Position numbers and translations under genes: made by a program. A stretch of 64,000 nucleotides of DNA from Istiophorus platypterus (lineage: Eukaryota > Chordata > Actinopteri > Istiophoriformes > Istiophoridae): the NCBI GenBank assembly GCA_016859345.1, contig CM029112.1:15570725-15634724 (forward strand), in the 5' to 3' direction. Of this stretch, positions 57,914 through 64,000 are shown in pieces. The notes under the pieces were generated by a model. The model did no database searches and had not been told where the DNA came from. It saw only the letters and a list, made by a program, of their open reading frames with translations. Every line of letters starts with the position of its first letter. Positions within the stretch are counted from its first letter, which is position 1.

Positions 57914-60900
57914 ATTTCTTGCCACATCAGATAAAACTGCTCTGTTATTGTTTGATTTATTTTGTAGATGAAACAGATGGGGCATGGATACCGTTCCTGC
58001 GCAGGTGGTCAAATGGCACTTCCTGTTTGTCTGTGATGTGGCAGGAAATTAGGTCACATAATGGAACACTGAGGTGGCTCACCTAGCCCAGATCTCTTTC
58101 CTGGAAGAAGTGTTTTCTTTTTCTCTCTCTCTTTCTCTCTGTCTCTTCTCTCTCACTTGCTCTCTCTCTCGCTCTCGTACATGTGTTTACTTGAAAGTGC
58201 ACGCGTCAGTTACATGATGTCAATATTTAGATGACTTTACCAGTACCCCCCCAATCACATGCTGCTGTTTTAGTTGTGCGCTTTTGTAAGTATATTTTTG
58301 ACCTGTAAATGTTGCCCTGGTTTTGATGTGCTGCCAGGTGTGTTTGTGAAGCGGCATGCCTGAGTGTGTAGCTTTGTCTTACTTGCACCCTGACCTCCAT
58401 TAATTTCTCTGCATCGGCTCAGTGTTTGAGCTGTTTACCAGAATATAGTCAGCTATCAGGTGCAACACATACACGCGCACACAGACACACACACTGATAC
58501 TAGTCTGTGGTTTAGCATACACAGTGTGTTTTCACCTGCAGCTATTGTGCAGATGTAGCCAGTCACACAGAGAGATAATACGGATATCAGTGTTTTTAAA
58601 GTTTGGCTTGCTACGGGAAGGTTTAAAAAGACTTAAACATAAAAGGTAACTTTCAGTTTTGATTCATGCAGTGCACACCATCTAATAGCAGGTGTGGAGG
58701 CTGAGAAACTGCCACTGAGGCTGGTCTTGGCAAAAATTCTGAATAAGGACAATGGCCCAATAGCTTCTGACTCTTAAACATCAGGTGTGCATCTATGTAC
58801 CTACGTGTGCCCATGTGTATGTGTGTATTTGGTGTTAACGTAAGAAGTTACACAAACAGGTCCACCTAGTTTCAGTGTGAGATACCTGGTCCTCTTCCTC
58901 TTTCTGTTCTATCACAATGTTAGTCTACACAGAAGCAGGATTATATGGGTATTCAATGGCCCATTCTGTTGCAGCACTGCTGGACTTTACTTGGTATTCA
59001 GCATATATTTATATCCTCTTTAGCCTCTCTTCCTAAATAAAGCAGTTTCATTTAAATCCATAAGTTGTTCCTAACTAATGTACTGTAGACACTATGACAT
59101 AAATGTGCTGATAAATATGCACACACAGATAAATACGTACCTATACATACACACTCAATCAAATAAGTAATTAAAATATAGCCAGCTACATTTACAGTTA
59201 AGCAAATCTACCAAACGCGACCAAAGTTTGCAGATTTTGCCACTAGTTATTCCGACATACACATGACATCACAATACTCAGCCAAATTTTCTGTTTTGCC
59301 CAATCACAATCTTAAACAGTTCATGGTGTTTGAAGTACACTGTTCCGGTCAACCTGAATAATAACTGCATAATAAAGTAGGCAAAGATGGTGCCTCATAT
59401 CTTAATGTCCTTCCATGTTCCTCCAGTAGGACACACTTCGCTCTTTTATCCACTATTTTGTTATAACAAATTGCAGTCACCCTGTGGATGGCCATCTGAT
59501 CAATTGCATTTGCACACTGGCCTCACATGATGTGCAAAGTTTAAGGGGTTATACCCCAGGTATACCCCAGGTATAACCCCTTAAACTTTGCACATCATCG
59601 TCAAATGTTTGATTGGCCATGATTTAACGAGATTCTTGTCTTAGTGCAATAGGTATTAAGGTGCTACATTTAGAAATTAAATTGCAGAATAGTCAAATTT
59701 TGAAATTACTGAATAGAGTTGACTAGATTGCTAGCTGTCTTTGTTAAAGACACTCCGCAGACAGTTGACTGAAGGGAGGTAAATCAGCTTTAATTTCCTT
59801 TTGTGCTCTAAATTGACCTAAAGATCACATCATACTCTACTTATCCTTTACCTGTGCTTGAAAATACAAATTGAAAATACAAATTTTATATATCTCAATG
59901 TCATCATTTACAATAATCTCAGTCTAGATGTTAACTCAGTTGTTCAGTTTGTTTTTTGTTTATCTCAAGAAATTCTAATATCAACCGGTTTTTATATTTC
60001 ATAATCCACAGTCTTATTTCTTGTTATTTTTTCTACTGAAAATTCTTATACAGCCTTGTACTGCCTCTGTTGAGGGCTCGAGTCTATTACTGATTGCCAC
60101 ATAAAACCTGGGTACATGTTTTTTTTTTTTCTAATTTGTATTACTCTTACAGTCATTTTGATTCTTTTTTCATTCTGAGGAAATGAAGCAATTTTATTTT
60201 AAGAATTTGTAGTAATATTTCAGAGTATTCGGATTACTCAGTTTTACTGTAAGTCACAGTGTTGACATCTTTGCTCAGTGTCTTATCATTTAACAGCTGT
60301 TTCCTGCTTGTATCTATGTTTTCCTGCAATTGTGAGGGCTATATGTGATAAGCATGTCTTTTCTAGTGCCAGTATGGCCTCACAGAAATTGCTTCAAAGC
60401 CAGTTATCAACTGTGTGTGTGTATGATTGTAAAATTAGTTTGGGGTTAGGCATTTAGTGGTGATGGTTAGGGTAAAGGGCTAAGGAATGCATTATGTCAC
60501 TGATTGTTCTCACAAAGATAAAAGTTCAAATTAGTGTGTGTTTTAGTGTGTTTTTTTTATACTCATCTACCAGTAAAGGGTTGCTGTGGTATTTTTTTCT
60601 AGAAAAAGGATGGTTACTCTCTTCTAAGTATTTTCTCTGAAATAATCTACTACAGGATATCCTTTCCTGACTAAATATACCCCTTCCTTTTTCTTTCTCT
60701 CACTTTTTTGAACCATCATCTTCCCTATGTATTCAGCACAAACAAAGGGAGGTATGGTGCTGCATTACCATAATGATACCACTGTATTTATGAAAAAACA
60801 AGAGGTGAAATAACAGAGGGGCCACTGCTTTATTTTAATGATAAAAGTAATTAACCTTCAATCCTCACTTCCAGGCATGCAATGTCTATGTCCTTCTCCA

Positions 60901-63900
60901 ACCCCCCAGACCAGTGCAGGAGGTGTGCGTCGGTTCACCAAGCCACCGGAGTCTCTGGAGCGCTCCCTTGAGATGTCCCGCCACCGGGGCCGCAAGAGAA
61001 CCCAGAAGAGGCCAAACTACAAGAACCTGGGCGAGGAGGAGGATGATGAAAGGGCTGGGGGCGGGGGAGGAAGCAGCAGTCTTGGAGGAGAGGAGAGCTG
61101 GGATGACAACAGCAGAGGAGGAGAGAGGGAGAAAGGAAAAGGTACAGAGGGAGTAGGAGGAGGAGGTGGGAGTTCTAAGGGAAGCAGAGCGAGTGGGGAG
61201 ACGGCGGAAGGTGAGTGTGTGTCTCGTTGGACACAGAAGTACGGGACTGTGTTTGTGAGTGTTTCTTGACTGCCATCAATCACACAGTCTCCCATGATGC
61301 ATCCTGGTTACCCAATAGCCAACACAACACCAGCCCTCGTCTCCAAACAGAAAAGAGAGAATAACTCTTTAAAAGACAGAATAACTTAAAAAAGGGTAGC
61401 AATTTAACTTTTATTGTAAATGTGCTCTGCTTTCTTGCCTATCATTTTGGGCACATAACTAATTCTGTCATCTCAGTGCACTTATCGTTTAATACATAAT
61501 TCAATTTGGAATGTGTAACCTCTTCCTCAGAAGAGTGTCAAAAACACAGTTGCCTATTGTCAGAATGAGGGCATGTTAAAGTTGAGGCTTAAAGAAAATT
61601 TGGAAGAAAAACAGTGAGAGTGAAAAGAAAGTTGGCTTAATGAAAAATTACTCTTTGGCTAGTTTTGAGATGAGGCCTCCATCTTTATGCTACTTCCCAT
61701 ATTTAGCGCCTTTTAATTTCCCTAAAGTTACCATGGGTACCACTGACCACATGTCCAACACAAAATCCATGGCAGCAAACTGTTCATTTTCACGGTGACA
61801 CACCATCCCTCCTGTGCTCCTCACCTCTCCGCCTGCCTTTCACTCTTGTTCTGTGTGCATGTGTGTGTTTGTCAGTATCCACGTGCGTTTGTGTGCCCAA
61901 AGTAAAATTGTGACCATTTCACTCATCTGAAATGATTCCTTCTTTACTTTGACAGAACTGAAGAGTCTTTACACAGGGCTTTTCAATATAAACCAATGCC
62001 TATGAAGACTTACATGCAAACAGTTGTTTGAGAGAGCATTGTTTTTAGCAAAAAGAACACCGTTGGCAACAGAGGAACAGATAGTTTCAAAATGAGACAT
62101 GTGGCATTTGGCATGGAAAAGTGACACCTATAATTTTCATCGATAAAAGTGATAAATAAAGAAACTTTCTGACAGATAAATGATAACCTTTTAACTTAGG
62201 TGATAGGCAGTTTCTTAAACTACTATATGGTTCCTCTTCCTTTTAATTCTCTCAAATGATAAATTTTATCAATTGAAAATAAATATTTTTTTCTTTAATT
62301 AATAGTAAGCAGACACGTATTGCATGATTGGCACATGCTGCTTCAGTACATTTCATCACTGTTTGAAACAGTGAAATGTCAGAAGGAAGCACATCAGATG
62401 GTACATTCATATCACTAAGGAAAAAACTAACTTGTTTTTTGCATCATAGCTGTAATTTGTGTTTTTGGTGGAGGTGTGTGATGTGAATGTAACACAGATT
62501 GTATTTAAAATGGAAAAAAAAAAAAAATCAAATTTATGGACGCTTACTTACAACGGTAAGTACATAGTGTGTGTCTGTGTGTGCACAGAGATAGAGATGG
62601 TGGTGATGGAGAAGTGTAAAGTGCCAGAGCTGACGGAGCAGAACATAACTGATGAAGAGAAGACCGCTGCAGCCACTCGCTCACACGCACAGCGGAGCAG
62701 GTACATGCACGCTGAACCGTCAGATCTGTGTAGAAGTGGAAAGAATAAGTAAATGGAAAGACAGAGGCATGGAGAGATGATATCTTTTCTCTTTCTCTGC
62801 AGACCATTCTTAGATATGGTGTACAGTGCCCTTGACTGCACCACCGATGACTACCATGCCCTGTTTGTCCTCTGCCTGCTTTATGCTGTCTCACACAGCA
62901 AAGGTTGGTCTCTCTGTTCATCAGCTCTACATACCATGTGAATGATGTGAACTGTGCTGCCTTTTAAAATAAAGCAGCCATGTTGGAGAGGCTGTTCAGA
63001 GGACTTTATTGACTCAACAGACGTGGATATATTTCCTTAATTTAAAGGGTCGTTTTTTGTTTTGTTTCTTTGGTAGAGCTACTGTTCATCTTACTGATAC
63101 TTGATATCTGAACAAATCTACTGCAAGGTTATCTTATGTTGACTGTATTTTTTTTGTTGCATGTAAATATCAGTAGTACAAGCTAGCAGTATTCTCCACT
63201 TTAGTATTCCATTGATTATGGTGCATGTAGCTGACCAACACCCCTAACCCTAACCATACTGTTAGAGCACTATATACCCTAATATACTTTTATCGGGCCT
63301 GCTGTGGCTCGAGGGAGAATGGGTTATCCACTAATCACAGGGTTGGCGGTTCAATCCCTCAGCTACTCCCAATGGTCCGGCTAGACAGCAGCTTGTATGT
63401 TAGCTGGCTACCATCGGTGTGTGTGTGCGTGCGTGCGTACGCGTGTGTGTGAGACTGGGTGAAGGAGAGGCAAACAGTTTAGCTATGCACATGTTTGTTG
63501 GCTGGTACGGCCACCAGTTTTAATGTGATCATGTTGTAATGCTGCTGGTCGGTGTTGCAAACATATTATCTGCAAAATGAAACCTTTTTAGGAACAGAAA
63601 CAGTAACATATAAATGTTTTGCTATATTAGCCAGACAGCTAGGCTACTTAATATTTAGAATCCAGGGTAATTGAAAGTCAGTCAAGCTACACTTCAAATT
63701 ATTTTGGTGTAGACACCAGGACTAAAGATAAGATATTCTGTTGTGTGTCACTAACATCAATTTTGCACAAACCTACAACATCAGATGTTCCTGTTTATGC
63801 CACCAAATTTGCATGCAACATTCTCCATACCTGGTTTTGCTTGCCCTGTCTGTAGGTATAAACCGAGATCTTCTGGAGCGACTGCAGCTGCCAGTCCCTG

Positions 63901-63975
63901 AGCAGGAGAGGAGCTCCTACAGCCTGGTGCTGGCAGAGAGACTAATTAGAGTTATGAGCCAGGCAGCACAGCCAG
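42269..63975 (+). CDS. clec16a: CLEC16A, 5' part (12 exons visible, one segment missing, runs off window)
   Basis: Exons: 42269-42342, 43066-43194, 43887-44020, [about 149 nt not found], 49105-49210, 53599-53722, 54206-54380, 55769-55819, 56159-56275, 60910-61210, 62589-62700, 62803-62903, 63856-63975, ending in phase 1. The encoded sequence starts MFGRSRSWVGG and follows human CLEC16A closely: VLTKNTTVT, TEILIWGDQNDSSVF, RQKSGRYVCVQLLQTLNILF, FALYTEAIKFFNHPESMVRI, YFSNLVWFIGSHVIELD, DLVAEHLDHLHYLNDILI, LERSLEM, QKRPNYKN, RPFLDMVY. CLEC16A (Drosophila ema) is an endosomal/lysosomal protein with an N-terminal FPL domain. It acts with the E3 ligase NRDP1 in mitophagy; the lectin name is historical. 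The 43887 and 49105 exons do not join in frame (phase 1 into phase 0). Confidence 0.96.
44593..47164. repeat. 10-bp tandem repeat array (CTCTTTGCTT)n, about 250 copies
   Basis: From about 44672 to 47164 the unit CTCTTTGCTT repeats without a single visible change, about 249 times. A degenerate leading edge (44593-44671) carries CTTCG variants and a TTTCTCGTGACTTCTCTTCTG interruption. The plus strand is almost pure pyrimidine. Three units make 30 nt without a stop codon, so several frames stay open for more than 830 codons on both strands; these are not genes. The array lies in the clec16a intron that should contain a missing exon. Perfect homogeneity suggests either very recent expansion or an assembly consensus effect. 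Confidence 0.97.
47165..49104. other. clec16a intron sequence right of the array
   Basis: I looked here for the conserved FPL-domain segment (human YLLSNNYVNSIIV, FDFSDEEIMAYYIS, NNHTVHFFYNE) and did not find it in any frame. Nothing else is recognisable. A C/T-rich tract and CACACACAG acceptor lead into the 49105 exon. Confidence 0.7.
49105..49210 (+). CDS. clec16a: clec16a exon after the gap (HTNDFALY...)
   Basis: Starts in phase 0 with HTNDFALYTEAIKFF and ends ITLNVYK plus one base (phase 1). The conserved protein fixes the frame. Joining to the 44020 donor, which is phase 1, would read out of frame, showing that an exon of 3n+2 bases is needed between them. Confidence 0.95.
49211..53598. 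other. Large clec16a intron
   Basis: 4.4 kb without a recognised exon. It contains a SINE-like fragment near 51183, a C/T-rich tract at about 51855-52030 and an unconvincing hydrophobic ORF near 50611-50859. Confidence 0.6.
51183..51300 (+). mobile_element. Truncated fish SINE/retroposon-like repeat
   Basis: The text AATGCAAGGCAAGTTTATCT, GTATAGCACTTTTCAACA, 'aaggcaatttagagttctatacag' follows a very common teleost repeat ('caaggcaagtttatttatatagcacatttca...aaggcaattcaaagtgcttta'). Identification from memory; the exact family is not assigned. Confidence 0.55.
53599..56275 (+). CDS. clec16a: clec16a middle exons (4 exons)
   Basis: Exons 53599-53722, 54206-54380, 55769-55819 and 56159-56275. 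They encode DNQHMLHYIRDKTAVPYF, HKNRGKLSDLVAEHL, FLNDVLTDHLLNRLFLPLYV, QVSLYLLSQ and VFLIIHYQPLVNALADVIL. The 54206 exon ends SLVSPET and the next starts SEERKINSQ, replacing the human ENQDKGGERPKISLP segment. A pure (CT)n tract at about 54107-54190 acts as the polypyrimidine tract of exon 54206. Confidence 0.94.
56276..60909. other. Large clec16a intron
   Basis: 4.6 kb without a recognised exon. It holds CA/TG-rich tracts (56276-56630 and 57097-57126), a C/T-rich stretch (56740-57010), a run of about 30 A at 57882-57911, a second C/T tract (58110-58175) and a perfect hairpin at 59527-59598. Confidence 0.6.
59527..59598. repeat. Perfect inverted repeat, 29-bp arms, 14-bp loop
   Basis: The left arm at 59527-59555 is the exact reverse complement of the right arm at 59570-59598. 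The loop between them contains a duplication of the word CCCCAGGTATA. The plus strand can fold into a long stem. No mismatch is visible, so it is young or maintained. Confidence 0.9.
60910..63975 (+). CDS. clec16a: clec16a exons 60910 to window end (4 exons)
   Basis: Exon 60910-61210 begins TSAGGVRRFTKPPESLERSL and carries the conserved QKRPNYKN, followed by a Gly/Ser/Glu-rich low-complexity stretch (GGGGGSSSLGGEESWDD) that is longer than in human. Exons 62589-62700 (EIEMVVMEKCK), 62803-62903 (RPFLDMVYSALDCTTDDYHA) and 63856-63975 (GINRDLLERLQLPVPEQE) follow in frame. The 62903 donor is an unusual GTTGGT. The acceptor CCCCCCAG at 60909 was chosen over CTTCCAG at 60874 because only it keeps the frame. 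Confidence 0.92.
63294..63490 (+). mobile_element. tRNA-derived SINE-like element
   Basis: An A-box-like TGGCTCGAGGGAGAATGGG and an excellent B-box GGTTCAATCCC at 63348-63358 are spaced as in a tRNA gene. A unique body and a TG-rich tail ('gtgtgtgtgcgtg...gggtgaaggagaggcaaa') of the kind seen at the ends of fish SINEs follow. The tRNA part could not fold as a functional tRNA without mismatches, so I call it a SINE. Confidence 0.6.
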
Positions 63976-64000
63976 GTACACACACTCACACACAAACACA

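Noticed and set aside
63304..63370. tRNA gene
   Set aside because: A- and B-box words are present, but the rest does not form a convincing cloverleaf and a SINE-like tail follows.

Overview
The window is nuclear DNA of a ray-finned fish, most likely a percomorph teleost. Introns are spliced with GT-AG ends, dinucleotide microsatellites are dense, and several interspersed repeats are of kinds I know from perch-like fish. There are no prokaryotic features. Four vertebrate genes are recognisable and can be built exon by exon: nubp1 (+), ciita (+), dexi (-) and the 5' part of clec16a (+). This is the order and orientation of the human 16p13 autoimmunity locus, except that no TVP23A is visible between NUBP1 and CIITA.

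Layout. 1-8.7 kb: intergenic, with microsatellites and degraded repeats. 8.72-17.7 kb: nubp1, ten coding exons giving 322 residues, a cytosolic Fe-S scaffold ATPase. 17.7-20.4 kb: intergenic. 20.4-36.7 kb: ciita, the MHC class II transactivator. It has an unusually long 457-codon first coding exon that starts with a CARD-like segment resembling the mammalian dendritic-cell (type I) isoform. Small phase-1 exons follow (acidic, basic/NLS-like and P/S/T-rich), then a large NACHT exon and phase-2 LRR exons, for about 1673 residues. 36.7-41.0 kb: intergenic or dexi 3' UTR, with one unexplained minus-strand ORF. 41.0-42.5 kb: a CpG-rich divergent promoter between dexi and clec16a. 42.27 kb to the end: clec16a, running off the right edge.

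The most striking structural feature is about 2.5 kb of a perfect 10-bp tandem repeat at about 44.6-47.16 kb inside clec16a. The conserved coding segment expected between the exons at 43887-44020 and 49105-49210 (about 149 nt, about 49 residues) cannot be found anywhere in that intron, and splicing the two visible exons directly shifts the frame. The array may therefore mark a mis-assembly that swallowed an exon. Other points: complementary (TG)n and (CA)n tracts sit right against the splice sites enclosing nubp1 exons 6-7; the ciita NACHT region carries a charged insertion; and there is a perfect 29-bp-arm hairpin in a clec16a intron.

The genes are not an operon and do not share one pathway. 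nubp1 and clec16a are housekeeping-type genes, ciita is immune-specific and dexi is of unknown function. All gene calls rest on reading conserved protein sequence and splice phases by eye; no database search was run.
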